Assembly: GCF_019623905.1 (NCBI RefSeq)
Contig: NZ_CP069370.1
Coordinates: 496,001 to 560,000, forward strand
Source of the DNA: Neotabrizicola shimadae
Lineage (GTDB): Bacteria; Pseudomonadota; Alphaproteobacteria; Rhodobacterales; Rhodobacteraceae
Length of the DNA: 64,000 nucleotides
Direction: 5' to 3'
Shown here: positions 53,392-62,683 of the stretch, piece after piece
Layout: the number at the start of each line of letters is the position of its first letter
How positions within the stretch are numbered: the stretch's first letter is position 1
The notes under the pieces: model-generated
Told to the model about the DNA's origin: nothing
The model's database searches: none
Seen by the model: only the letters and a program-made list of their open reading frames with translations
Translations under genes and position numbers: made by a program

Positions 53392-55224
53392 TCAAAGGGC
53401 GATGCGCAACAGGCGGAAGCCGTCCGGCGCGGGGCCAGCGTCGGACAGTGCGAGGCCCGATTGGGCAATGAGATCCAGCGCCCCCTCCGGTGCCGTGACC
53501 AGCGCAGAGGTGCCGGGCAGGTCGGCCAGCCGCCAGGACGGGGTGAAGTGCCAAGGCACGGGCCCGGCGGAGAGGTGGGCCAACAGCACCTCTTGCATGG
53601 GGGCTTCGGGCAAGGGGATGCGGTTTTGCGGTTCGGCGCCGGGAAAGCCGCCGCTGCCACTTGCACGGTAGCTGTTGGTGGCAAGGACGAAGCGGCCGGC
53701 CGGATGGATGGGCCGATCCCGATAGGTCAGGCCGCGTATGCGGGCGCCGGGCGGCGCGGAGGGGTCTACCGTCCAGCGAAGTGCGGGAATCGTGTCGAAG
53801 GCGAAGGATGGCACTTCCGGGTCGATCAGCGCGCCGTCGCGGCTGCCAGGGCTAAGGGTCAGGAACTGGCGGGCGCCATGTTCCAGCCAGTCGGCCACCT
53901 GTTGCCCGGTTAGCAGCAGCGCCGCGATGCGGTTGGGATAGGTGTAGAGATCGAAGACGTGGCGGCGCAGCAGCGGCCCGGCCGGGATGTCCGTGACGTG
54001 CTGCGGCCCGCCCCGGCCCCCGGTCTTAAACGGCGCGACGGCGGCCAGGACGGGAACGCCGGCAAGCGGGCCGCTCGTCAGATGCGCGCGCACATGGGCT
54101 GCCTGAGCTTCGGCCACCAGATGCAGAGCGGCGCTGTCGGCGATGCGGTCGAAGTGGCTGTGCAGGCGGCGATGCGTGAAGCCGACCGGCTGGTCCAGTG
54201 CCGAAAGCGTACGGGCGTGGTGGGGCGCAGCGAGAGCGGCAAGTCCGGGATCAGTCGGTCCCGCCGTTGTTCGCAGACCGGCGCGGCTGCGCCGGACACG
54301 CCACCCGGCCGGCCCCCGTTCGAGGTCGAGGTCGATGAGGCCGAGGTGGCTCCCGGCGAAGCCTGGCATCACTGTCGGCACCCCGGCGGCGGTGGCGGAG
54401 CGGGGGTCCACGCCCGAGCTAAGGGGAAAGCCCAGGTCAGGAAAGCTGCGGTGGCTGTGGCCGGCGACCATGGCATCTATGCCCCCTTGGGCGGCAAGGG
54501 CCGTGGCCACATCTTCGGAACCGTCTGCGGCGGTATCGGCGCCAAGCCCGGCGTGGCAGAGCGCGAGCACGAGGTCGGCACCAGCGCGACGGAGCGCGGG
54601 AACATGGGCGCGGGCGGCTTCAAGGATGCCGCGCGCGGAAAGCTGGTGGCCGATGCTGTCACCGTCCCAGACAAGGGTTTGCGGCGGGGTGAAGCCGATG
54701 ATGCCCAGGCGAAGGGCATGGACTGTGCCGTGCCGGTCGGTGGGCTGAAGGTCGAGGAGCACGCTGGCTTCGGTGAAGGGCCGGTCTTCGAGCGGCGAGG
54801 GGCCGAGGCAGCGGACGAGGTTGGCCGACAAGAAAGGAAAGGCGGCAGACGACAAGGCCTGCTCCAGATGCGGCAGGCCCAGGCTGAATTCGTGGTTGCC
54901 GAGTGAGGCAGCCGCGTAGCCGAGACGGTTCATCGCGGCGATGACCGGGTTGGGGCCGGGCCGGCTGGGCGCCAGATCTGTGAGTGCCGTGCCTTGAAGA
55001 AAATCGCCGTTGTCCACAAGGATGCTGTTTGGCTCTTCCCGACGGGCGTCCTGGATCAAACGGGCAAGGGCGGCGAGGCCAGTGCCGGGTGCCGGGCGGG
55101 CGTGGTCGTAGTTCCAGGGCAGGAGGTGGCCATGCAAGTCCGTGGTGGCAAGGATCCGCAGCCTGAGCCGCGTTCCCTCCTTCGCGCCCTGCGGCTCGCA
55201 GTTGACGGGTCGGGAGTCTGACAC
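53392..55224 (-). CDS. 5'-nucleotidase/2',3'-cyclic phosphodiesterase-like protein
   Basis: A 610-residue two-domain metallophosphoesterase. The N-terminal domain has TTDLHGH (D29, H31, H33), DNGD, GNHEFS and GHSH metal motifs; the C-terminal 5_nucleotid_C domain carries the substrate-binding region. It resembles CpdB, which is normally periplasmic, but I see no signal peptide at the GTG start (55224) or nearby. It may be cytoplasmic, or the start could be wrong. Confidence 0.85.
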   Translation of the reverse strand: MSDSRPVNCEPQGAKEGTRLRLRILATTDLHGHLLPWNYDHARPAPGTGLAALARLIQDARREEPNSILVDNGDFLQGTALTDLAPSRPGPNPVIAAMNRLGYAAASLGNHEFSLGLPHLEQALSSAAFPFLSANLVRCLGPSPLEDRPFTEASVLLDLQPTDRHGTVHALRLGIIGFTPPQTLVWDGDSIGHQLSARGILEAARAHVPALRRAGADLVLALCHAGLGADTAADGSEDVATALAAQGGIDAMVAGHSHRSFPDLGFPLSSGVDPRSATAAGVPTVMPGFAGSHLGLIDLDLERGPAGWRVRRSRAGLRTTAGPTDPGLAALAAPHHARTLSALDQPVGFTHRRLHSHFDRIADSAALHLVAEAQAAHVRAHLTSGPLAGVPVLAAVAPFKTGGRGGPQHVTDIPAGPLLRRHVFDLYTYPNRIAALLLTGQQVADWLEHGARQFLTLSPGSRDGALIDPEVPSFAFDTIPALRWTVDPSAPPGARIRGLTYRDRPIHPAGRFVLATNSYRASGSGGFPGAEPQNRIPLPEAPMQEVLLAHLSAGPVPWHFTPSWRLADLPGTSALVTAPEGALDLIAQSGLALSDAGPAPDGFRLLRIAL

Positions 55225-55410
55225 TCTCGACGATCCTCGCGGATGGCACCGGCATCCCCTCCGGCAGGGAAATCGTGCTGTCCTGATGGCTGGATGGGAA
55301 GGGGGAGCACGCATGAATCCCGCAATGGTTGTAAAATTGCGTCATCGCGGAAGGTTTGCCCGAAGGCTTGTGGCATGGCAGAAGGCAGCGGCAAGCAGTC
55401 GGAGGAACGG

Positions 55411-56364
55411 ATGCGACGAGCGGAAAGCGTGACCTTCGGTGGATCGGGGCTGAACCGGGCGGCGGCGCGGCGCGGAGATGCGGCCTGGCAGGTGGAGGCG
55501 CTTGCAGGCGGACGGGTGCTGCCGATGTGGCGGGGCAAGCCCCTGTGCGACGGCACTGAGGCCCTAGCCTGGGTGACTGCGGAGTCGCCCGTGCTGGAGC
55601 GGACGGGTGCGCGGGTCTTCCTTGGGCTGGACGGCGAGGAGGCGGTTTTTGCCGCCGATGTCTCGTCGTGGGAGCCGGGGGCAGAGGCCGAGGCGGCTGA
55701 GGCGGGGTTCTTCGACCCCTCGGTGCAGCGGCATCCGGCACTGGCGGGGGAGAAGGGCTTTCGCGAGTTGCGCGGCGTGATGGCGACGCTGACCCCACGC
55801 GAGGCGGAACTTGCGGCGACGGCACGGGCGCTTCTGGAATGGCATCGGACACATGGTTTCTGCGCGGCTTGCGGGGCGCGGTCCGAAGTGGTGCAGGCGG
55901 GATGGCAGCGGCATTGCCCGACCTGCAATGCTCAGCATTTCCCGCGCACCGACCCGGTGGTCATCATGCTGATCACGCGGGGCAATTCGGTGCTGATGGG
56001 CCGGTCGCCGGGCTGGCCTGAGGGGATGTACTCGCTGCTGGCGGGCTTCATCGAACCAGGAGAGACCATAGAGGCGGCCGTGCGGCGCGAGGTAATGGAA
56101 GAGGCGGGCGTGCGCGTGGGGGCGGTGCGCTATCTGGCAAGCCAGCCCTGGCCGTTTCCGGCCTCGCTGATGCTGGGTTGCGCGGGCGAGGCACAGACGG
56201 ATGCGATCGTTCTGGACCCGGTCGAGTTGGAAGATGCGCTGTGGATAACGCGCGAGGAGATGGTGAGCGTGATGGCCGGGACTCACCCCTGGCTGAAACC
56301 GCCTCGGCGGGGTGCAATTGCGCAGTTCCTGATGGCCAACTGGCTTGCGGACAGTCTGGATTGA
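55411..56364 (+). CDS. nudC: NAD+ diphosphatase NudC
   Basis: A 317-residue Nudix enzyme hydrolysing NADH and removing NAD caps from RNA. A zinc ribbon is formed by C151, C154, C169 and C172, the Nudix box runs from about residue 212 to 234, and the NudC-specific SQPWPFP motif follows. GGAGG lies five bases before the ATG at 55411. It is divergent from the nucleotidase gene. Confidence 0.95.
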   Translation: MRRAESVTFGGSGLNRAAARRGDAAWQVEALAGGRVLPMWRGKPLCDGTEALAWVTAESPVLERTGARVFLGLDGEEAVFAADVSSWEPGAEAEAAEAGFFDPSVQRHPALAGEKGFRELRGVMATLTPREAELAATARALLEWHRTHGFCAACGARSEVVQAGWQRHCPTCNAQHFPRTDPVVIMLITRGNSVLMGRSPGWPEGMYSLLAGFIEPGETIEAAVRREVMEEAGVRVGAVRYLASQPWPFPASLMLGCAGEAQTDAIVLDPVELEDALWITREEMVSVMAGTHPWLKPPRRGAIAQFLMANWLADSLD

Positions 56365-56431
56365 CCCCATCTTTCGCGCAGGGCGGGCGAAAGATCCGCC
56401 GGGTGCACAACCGCCGGGCAGGGAGATCCGC

Positions 56432-56905
56432 ATGAACTTTGCCGCCAAGCAGGACATCGAGGCGCCGGCCGAGCGCGTCTGGGCTTCGCTGACCGATTTC
56501 GCGGGCTGGGAACGCGCAGCGCTGCGGCGCGGAGCAGAGGTGACGCGGACGGACCGGCTGGCGGCACCGGGCGCGGGTATGGCCTGGCAGGCGCGGTTCG
56601 ACTTCCGCGGCCAGCGGCGCGAGATCTCGATGCGGCTGGTCGAGATGGATCCGGGTGCGCGGATGGTCTTCCAAGGCGAAAGCCGGCTGTTCACCGGCGA
56701 GGTCGTGCTGGACCTGGTGGAGATGTCTGCGCGATCAAGCCGGCTTCACGTCAAGGCCGAGATCAAGCCAAAGACGCTGAGCGCCAGGATCATGCTGCAA
56801 TCGCTGAAACTGGCGAAAGGGCGGGTGCAAAAGCGCATCGAGGCCCGGCTTGCCGATTTCGCCGCCGGTTTCGACGGTCGCGCGCGGACCGCGCGGCGGG
56901 TGTGA
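56432..56905 (+). CDS. SRPBCC family protein (CoxG-like)
   Basis: A 157-residue START/Bet v1-type protein. The opening FAAKQDIEAPAERVWASLTDFAGWE is typical, and the middle has beta strands with alternating charged residues. Such proteins bind hydrophobic ligands or assist metalloenzyme maturation; the function here is unknown. GGGAG precedes the ATG at 56432. It is probably co-transcribed with nudC (67 bp apart) and converges on pheA. Confidence 0.82.
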   Translation: MNFAAKQDIEAPAERVWASLTDFAGWERAALRRGAEVTRTDRLAAPGAGMAWQARFDFRGQRREISMRLVEMDPGARMVFQGESRLFTGEVVLDLVEMSARSSRLHVKAEIKPKTLSARIMLQSLKLAKGRVQKRIEARLADFAAGFDGRARTARRV

Positions 56906-56916
56906 CGCGCGGCCCG

Positions 56917-57750
56917 TCAGCCGCGCGGGCGGTTGGCGGGGTAGACGCCGAGGATTTCCACGGCCGAGGAGAAATAGGTCAGCTCCTCCAAAGCCCGTGC
57001 GACGGGCGGGTCTTCGGGATGGCCCTCGATATCGGCGTAGAACTCGGTCGCCGTGAAGCTGCCGCCGACCATGTAGCTTTCCAGCTTTGTCATGTTCACG
57101 CCGTTGGTGGCAAAGCCGCCAAGCGCCTTGTAGAGCGCGGCGGGGATGTTGCGGACGCGGAAGATGAAGGTCGTCATCATGGTCGCACCGCGGCGCGAAA
57201 GATCGGGCTCGCGCGACATGACCAGGAATCTGGTTGTGTTGTTGGACTGGTCCTCGATCTGGCGGGCCAGCACGTCGAGCCCGTAAATCTCGCCGGCCAG
57301 TTCCGAAGCAAGGGCCGCTTCGGCCGGGTCGCCCAATTCGGCCACGGCGCGGGCGCCGGCGGCATTGTCATGCCAGTTCAGCGTGGCGAGCCTATGTTCC
57401 TTGATGAAGCCGCGGCACTGGCCGTGCAGGATCGACATGGCGCGCACACGGCGCACGGCCGATAGCGCCGTGCCCTTCACGGCCAGCAGGTTGATGTGCA
57501 CGCGGACGAATTCCTCATCCACGATGTGCAGGCCGGAAAGGGGCAGAAGGGAATGGACGTCCGCGACGCGGCCGTAGGTCGAGTTCTCGACGGCGAGCAT
57601 CCCGAGGTCGACCTCGCCCGTACGCGTAAGGTCGATGACCTCTTCGAAAGTGGCGCAAGGGACGGCCTCCATCTGGGGGCGGGCCTGGCGGCAGGCCTGA
57701 TGCGAGTAGGCGCCGGGTTCGCCCTGAAAAGCGATGCGGGACTGCACCAT
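56917..57750 (-). CDS. pheA: prephenate dehydratase
   Basis: A 277-residue monofunctional prephenate dehydratase making phenylpyruvate for phenylalanine synthesis. The N-terminal IAFQGEPGAYSHQAC, the NNTTRF active-site block and the C-terminal ACT domain with the ESYMVGG regulatory motif are all present. No chorismate mutase domain is fused. ATG 57750 is preferred; 57774 would add eight residues. It is divergent from the cytochrome gene. Confidence 0.95.
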   Translation of the reverse strand: MVQSRIAFQGEPGAYSHQACRQARPQMEAVPCATFEEVIDLTRTGEVDLGMLAVENSTYGRVADVHSLLPLSGLHIVDEEFVRVHINLLAVKGTALSAVRRVRAMSILHGQCRGFIKEHRLATLNWHDNAAGARAVAELGDPAEAALASELAGEIYGLDVLARQIEDQSNNTTRFLVMSREPDLSRRGATMMTTFIFRVRNIPAALYKALGGFATNGVNMTKLESYMVGGSFTATEFYADIEGHPEDPPVARALEELTYFSSAVEILGVYPANRPRG

Positions 57751-57870
57751 TTGCCGAATGCCTTTCTGCTTCATGCCCGAAGGGGCAATCCGTCGCGCTC
57801 CTACACCTTGCAAGACGAGGCGGGAAGCGGATAGATACCGCGCAAAACGACGGCCACGGGAATGCGCGAC

Positions 57871-58401
57871 ATGTTCGACACGATGACGATGACCAAGGTG
57901 GTGGGCGCGGTCTGCGGAGCGCTGCTTGTGTTCCTTCTGGGATCCTGGGCAGGCGAGGCGATCTACACCATTGCCCCGGAAGGTCACGCCGGCGAGGAAG
58001 AGCGCGCTCAGGCCTACCTGATTTCTACCGGTGAGGCCGAGGAGAATGCCGAGGCCTCTGGCGAGGCCGAGGTTGACGTGGCGGCGCTTCTGGGTGCAGC
58101 TGATGCCGCGGCCGGCGAAAAGGTCTTCGGCAAGTGCAAGGCCTGCCACAAGATCGACGGCACCGATGGCACCGGCCCGCACTTGAACGGTGTGGTGGAC
58201 CGCGAGAAAGCGTCGGTAGCGGGCTTTGGCTATTCTGAAGCGCTGAAGGCGATGGCCGGCCAGCAGTGGACCCCGGACAACCTGTTCGCCTTCCTTGAAA
58301 ACCCGAAGGGCTATGCGCCGGGCACGAAGATGAGCTTTGCCGGCCTGCCCAAGCCCGCCGACCGGGCGAACGTGATCGCCTACCTGCAAACGCTGCAGTA
58401 A
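57871..58401 (+). CDS. membrane-anchored cytochrome c-y (CycM/c552-like)
   Basis: A 176-residue class I cytochrome c with an uncleaved N-terminal membrane anchor (about residues 8-28), an acidic linker and a haem domain with C89-K-A-C92-H93 and axial M154. This is the c-y or c552 type of Rhodobacter and Paracoccus, carrying electrons from bc1 to cytochrome oxidase or the reaction centre. ATG 57871 (MFDTMTMTK) fits the family; ATG 57862 is possible. A clear terminator follows. Confidence 0.92.
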   Translation: MFDTMTMTKVVGAVCGALLVFLLGSWAGEAIYTIAPEGHAGEEERAQAYLISTGEAEENAEASGEAEVDVAALLGAADAAAGEKVFGKCKACHKIDGTDGTGPHLNGVVDREKASVAGFGYSEALKAMAGQQWTPDNLFAFLENPKGYAPGTKMSFAGLPKPADRANVIAYLQTLQ

Positions 58402-58427
58402 GCTGCGCAGACAAGCAAATGCCGGCA

Positions 58428-58451
58428 GGCCGCCCACAGGGGCGGCCTTTT
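58428..58451 (+). terminator. intrinsic terminator of the cytochrome c-y gene
   Basis: GGCCGCCC (58428-58435) pairs with GGGCGGCC (58440-58447) over 8 bp with an ACAG loop, followed by TTTT. This is a classic Rho-independent terminator 26 bases after the stop codon. Confidence 0.88.
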
Positions 58452-58559
58452 GCATGTGATCACGGGGCCCTCACGCATTCGCAACTTGAGAGACGACGCG
58501 TTCGCCTTTACCGATCATGAGACGGCGGGGCGAACCCGCGGCCTGGGGAGAGAAGCGGT

Positions 58560-60467
58560 ATGGGGAAATCGGCGGTTCGGACGGCGTCCTTGCCAGCGGG
58601 TGTGGAAGCGATCGGGGCAGGGGCGCTGATCCTGGCTCTGGCAGCAGCGATGGCGATGCCGTCCCATGCCGAGGACAAGGTGATCGTGAGCCACGCCATC
58701 ACCACCTTCGGCGATCCGCCCAAATATGCCGCCGACTTCCCGCACCTTGACTACGTGAACCCCGACGCGCCCAAGGGCGGAGAGATCAGTTTCTGGGCGC
58801 AGGGCACCTTCGACTCGCTGAACCCCTACAGCTACAAGGGCGTGCCGGCGGCTGCTTCGACCGTAATGCATGAATCGATCCTGACCGGTACCGCGGACGA
58901 GATCGGCACCAGCTACTGCCTCATGTGCACCACGATGGAGTATCCCGAGGACCGGTCGTGGGTGATCTTCAACCTGCGGCCAGAAGTGACGTTCTCGGAC
59001 GGCACGCCGATGACAGCCGAGGATGTGATCTTCAGCTATGAGACCTTTCTGGCGAAGGGTCTGACCGATTTCCGGGCAATCCTTGGCCAGCAGGTCGAGA
59101 AGGTCGAGGCACTGGACCCGCACCGGGTGAAATTCACCTTCAAGGCCGGTTTTCCGACCCGCGACCTCCCCGAGACCGTGGGGGGGCTGCCGATCCTGTC
59201 AAAGAAGGATTACGAGGCGCGCAATCTGAACATGGAGGAGTCAACGCTGAACCCCTGGCTGGGTACCGGCGCCTACATGTTCGAGAAGATGGATACCGGG
59301 CGCAACATCATCTACAAGCGCAACCCCGACTACTGGGCGAAGGACCTGCCGATCACGCGCGGACAGTACAATTTCGACCGCATCCGGTACGAATACTTCG
59401 CCGATCCGAACGCGGCCTTCGAGGGTTTCAAGGCCGGCACCTATACCTTCCGCAACGAGAATTCGTCAAAGACCTGGGCCACCCAGTATGACTTCCCGGC
59501 GATCAAGGCGGGCACGGTGATCAAGGCGGAGCTGCCGAACGGCAACAAGGCCAATGGCCAGGCGTTCCTGTTCAACCTGCGGCGCGACAAGTTCCAGGAT
59601 CCGCGCGTCCGCGAGGCCATCGCTTTGATGTTCAACTTTGAATGGTCGAACAAGACGCTGTTCTACGATCTGTATGCCCGCATCAACTCGATCTGGGAAA
59701 ACTCGGACCTCGCGGCCACGGGCGTGCCGACCGACGGCGAAGTGGCGCTGCTGAAACCGCTGGTCGAAAAGGGGTTGCTGCCCGAGAGCATCCTGACCGA
59801 AGAGGCGGTCATGGCGCCGGTTTCGGGCGACCGGCAGCTGGACCGGGGCAACCTGCGCAAGGCGAGCAAGCTTCTGGACGATGCGGGCTGGAGCGTCGGC
59901 AGCGATGGCAAGCGCCGCAATGCCAAGGGCGAGGTTCTGTCGGTCGAGTTCCTGAACGACAGCCCGGCGTTCGAGCGGGTGATCAACCCCTATGTCGAGA
60001 ACCTGAAGGCGCTTGGCGTCGAGGCGCGGCTGACCAATGTCGATCCCTCTCAGGAAGAGGCGCGGACACAGCCGCCGAGCTTCGACTTCGACATGATCAC
60101 CGGCAACGCGCGGTCGAGCTATATCTCCGGCGCAGACCTGATGCAGGTGTATGGCTCTGCCGCTGCCGCGAATTCGGGGTTCAACGTGATGGGGATGAAC
60201 TCGCCGGCGGTGGATGCCCTCGTCCAGGACGTCATGGCGGCGGGGTCGATGGAGGCATTGACGACCTCGACCAAGGCGCTTGACCGCGTGCTTCGGTGGG
60301 AACGGTTCTGGGTGCCGCAATGGTACAAGAACACCTACACCGTCGCCTATTACGACCAGTACGGGCACCCCGAGAAGCTGCCGCCCTATGCCTTGGGCGA
60401 GGCGAGCATCTGGTGGTTCGACGCGGACAAGGCGGCGAAGCTGAAGGCCTCGGGCGCGCTGAAGTAA
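58560..60467 (+). CDS. yejA: peptide ABC transporter, substrate-binding protein (YejA-like)
   Basis: A 635-residue periplasmic solute-binding protein of the SBP_bac_5 family with an N-terminal signal peptide ending near PSHA-ED (about residue 38). The length and blocks (DSLNPYSYKG, YPEDRSWVIFNLRP, SDGTPMTAEDV) match YejA rather than shorter oligopeptide-binding proteins. In E. coli YejABEF imports peptides including microcin C. GGGGAGAGAAG precedes the start. The permease gene follows after nine bases. Confidence 0.93.
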   Translation: MGKSAVRTASLPAGVEAIGAGALILALAAAMAMPSHAEDKVIVSHAITTFGDPPKYAADFPHLDYVNPDAPKGGEISFWAQGTFDSLNPYSYKGVPAAASTVMHESILTGTADEIGTSYCLMCTTMEYPEDRSWVIFNLRPEVTFSDGTPMTAEDVIFSYETFLAKGLTDFRAILGQQVEKVEALDPHRVKFTFKAGFPTRDLPETVGGLPILSKKDYEARNLNMEESTLNPWLGTGAYMFEKMDTGRNIIYKRNPDYWAKDLPITRGQYNFDRIRYEYFADPNAAFEGFKAGTYTFRNENSSKTWATQYDFPAIKAGTVIKAELPNGNKANGQAFLFNLRRDKFQDPRVREAIALMFNFEWSNKTLFYDLYARINSIWENSDLAATGVPTDGEVALLKPLVEKGLLPESILTEEAVMAPVSGDRQLDRGNLRKASKLLDDAGWSVGSDGKRRNAKGEVLSVEFLNDSPAFERVINPYVENLKALGVEARLTNVDPSQEEARTQPPSFDFDMITGNARSSYISGADLMQVYGSAAAANSGFNVMGMNSPAVDALVQDVMAAGSMEALTTSTKALDRVLRWERFWVPQWYKNTYTVAYYDQYGHPEKLPPYALGEASIWWFDADKAAKLKASGALK

Positions 60468-60476
60468 GACCGGATC

Positions 60477-61574
60477 ATGGGCGCGTACATCCTGCGACGG
60501 CTTTTGCTGATCGTGCCGACGCTGATCGGCATCATGGTCATCAACTTCACCCTGACCCAGTTCGTGCCCGGCGGACCGATCGAACAGGTTCTGGCGAAGC
60601 TGGAAGGTGGTGGCGACGTGATGGAACGCCTCGGCGGATCGGGCGGCGATGCCGGGGCCGACCAGGAGATGGGCGCGGCCGGTGGAGGCGATGACAAGTA
60701 CATCGGTGCCCGGGGCCTGCCGCCCGAGTTCATCGCACAGCTTGAGAAGGAATTCGGCTTCGACAAGCCGCCCCTGCAGCGGTTCCTGGAGATGATGTGG
60801 AACTATGCCCGGTTCGATTTCGGGCAAAGCTACTTCCGCTCGGTCTCGGTGGTCGATCTGGTGATCGAGAAGCTGCCCGTGTCGATCACGCTTGGCCTTT
60901 GGTCCACGCTGATCGCCTATCTGGTGTCGATCCCGCTTGGTATCCGCAAGGCGGTTAAGTCGGGGTCCAGCTTCGATGTCTGGACCTCCGGCATCATCAT
61001 CGTGGGATATTCGATCCCAGGCTTCCTGTTCGCGATCCTGCTTCTGGTGGTGTTCGCCGGCGGGTCCTATTTCCAGTGGTTCCCGCTGCGCGGCCTGACC
61101 TCGGACAATTGGGAGGAACTGAGCCTCTGGGGCAAGGTGACCGATTACCTGTGGCACATCGCGCTGCCGGTGACGGCCTCGCTGATTTCCAGTTTTGCCA
61201 CGCTGACGCTTCTGACGAAGAACAGCTTCCTTGAGGAAATCCGCAAGCAGTATGTCATGACGGCGCGGGCCAAGGGACTGACGGAGCGTGGAGTGCTCTA
61301 CGGACACATCTTCCGCAATGCCATGCTCATCGTGATCGCGGGTTTTCCGGCCGCCTTCGTCAGCGTCTTCTTCGGCTCGTCACTGATCATCGAGACGATC
61401 TTCTCGCTTGATGGTCTTGGGCGGCTTGGCTTCGAGGCGGCGGTCAGCCGGGATTATCCGGTGATCTTCGGCACGCTCTACTTCTTCGGGCTGATCGGCC
61501 TCTTGATGGGGATCGTGTCCGACCTGATGTATGTCTGGGTCGACCCCCGCATCGACTTTGCGAGGCGCGGCTGA
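60477..61574 (+). CDS. yejB: peptide ABC transporter permease (YejB-like)
   Basis: A 365-residue inner-membrane permease of the binding-protein-dependent family, with six membrane segments. A hydrophilic loop after the first segment (about residues 35-90) contains a Gly-rich insert, as in YejB. The cytoplasmic EAA-type motif appears in [19 protein letters not shown]. The stop overlaps the ATG of the next gene by one base. Confidence 0.93.
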   Translation: MGAYILRRLLLIVPTLIGIMVINFTLTQFVPGGPIEQVLAKLEGGGDVMERLGGSGGDAGADQEMGAAGGGDDKYIGARGLPPEFIAQLEKEFGFDKPPLQRFLEMMWNYARFDFGQSYFRSVSVVDLVIEKLPVSITLGLWSTLIAYLVSIPLGIRKAVKSGSSFDVWTSGIIIVGYSIPGFLFAILLLVVFAGGSYFQWFPLRGLTSDNWEELSLWGKVTDYLWHIALPVTASLISSFATLTLLTKNSFLEEIRKQYVMTARAKGLTERGVLYGHIFRNAMLIVIAGFPAAFVSVFFGSSLIIETIFSLDGLGRLGFEAAVSRDYPVIFGTLYFFGLIGLLMGIVSDLMYVWVDPRIDFARRG

Positions 61575-62683
61575 TGGCTCTGTCTCCGTTGAACGCCCGC
61601 CGCTGGCGAAATTTCAAGTCTAACCGCCGTGCCTTTTGGTCCTTGTGGATCTTTGCCGTGCTGTTCGGCCTGTCGCTGTTCGCCGAGGTCATCGCCAACG
61701 ACAAGCCGCTGCTGGTGTCGTACCGGGGCGAGCTGCACATGCCCTTCCTGCGGTTCTACCCGGAAACGGCCTTCGGCGGCGATTTCCAGACCGAGGCGGC
61801 CTATCGCGACCCCGAGGTGAAATGCCTGATCATCTCGGGTGGTTCGCAAGCCTGCTGGGACGACCCGGAAGGGGTGATCGAGCAGGTTCAGGCGACCGGC
61901 ACGGTCGACGGCGAGAAGGTCGAGAAAGGCTGGATCCTCTGGCCGCTCATTCCCTTCAGCTACAACACCATCAACGATCTGGAAACTGCGGCCCCCTCGG
62001 CGCCTGACAGCACGCATTGGCTGGGCACGGACGACACGGCGCGCGATGTGCTGGCGCGGGTGATCTTTGGCTTCCGGCTTTCGGTCGCCTTCGCGCTGAT
62101 CGTGACGGTCACGACTAGCATCATCGGCGTGGCGGCGGGGGCGGTGCAGGGCTATTTCGGCGGGCTGGTGGACCTGACCTTCCAGCGGCTGATCGAACTG
62201 TGGGGGGCGACGCCCAATCTTTACATCATCATCATTGTGGCCGCGATCATCCCCATGAACTTCTGGCTGCTGGTGGCCCTGTCCACCATTTTCGGCTGGA
62301 CGGCCTTGGTGGGCGTGGTGCGGGCCGAATTCCTGCGGGCACGCAACTTCGAATATGTCCGCGCCGCCAAGGCGCTTGGCGTGCGCGACCGGGTCATCAT
62401 GTTCCGCCATGTCCTGCCCAATGCCATGGTCGCCACGCTGACCATGCTGCCCTTCATCGTCACCGGCGCCATCGGCTCGCTGGCCGCGCTGGACTTCCTG
62501 GGCTTCGGCCTGCCGTCCTCGTCGCCCTCGCTTGGCGAACTGACAATGCAGGCCAAACAGAACCTGCAGGCGCCCTGGCTGGCCTTCACTGCCTTCTTCA
62601 CCTTCGCGATCATGCTGTCGCTTCTGGTGTTCATCTTCGAGGGCGTGCGCGATGCCTTCGATCCCAGAAAGACCTTTGCATGA
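61574..62683 (+). CDS. yejE: peptide ABC transporter permease (YejE-like)
   Basis: A 369-residue permease partner. It begins with a cytoplasmic segment typical of OppC/YejE (RRWRNFKSNRRAFWSLWIF), carries a large periplasmic loop (about residues 45-130), and has the EAA-type motif in YVRAAKALGVRDRVIMFRH. Together with YejB it forms the membrane channel. It overlaps yejF by four bases (ATGA). Confidence 0.93.
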   Translation: MALSPLNARRWRNFKSNRRAFWSLWIFAVLFGLSLFAEVIANDKPLLVSYRGELHMPFLRFYPETAFGGDFQTEAAYRDPEVKCLIISGGSQACWDDPEGVIEQVQATGTVDGEKVEKGWILWPLIPFSYNTINDLETAAPSAPDSTHWLGTDDTARDVLARVIFGFRLSVAFALIVTVTTSIIGVAAGAVQGYFGGLVDLTFQRLIELWGATPNLYIIIIVAAIIPMNFWLLVALSTIFGWTALVGVVRAEFLRARNFEYVRAAKALGVRDRVIMFRHVLPNAMVATLTMLPFIVTGAIGSLAALDFLGFGLPSSSPSLGELTMQAKQNLQAPWLAFTAFFTFAIMLSLLVFIFEGVRDAFDPRKTFA

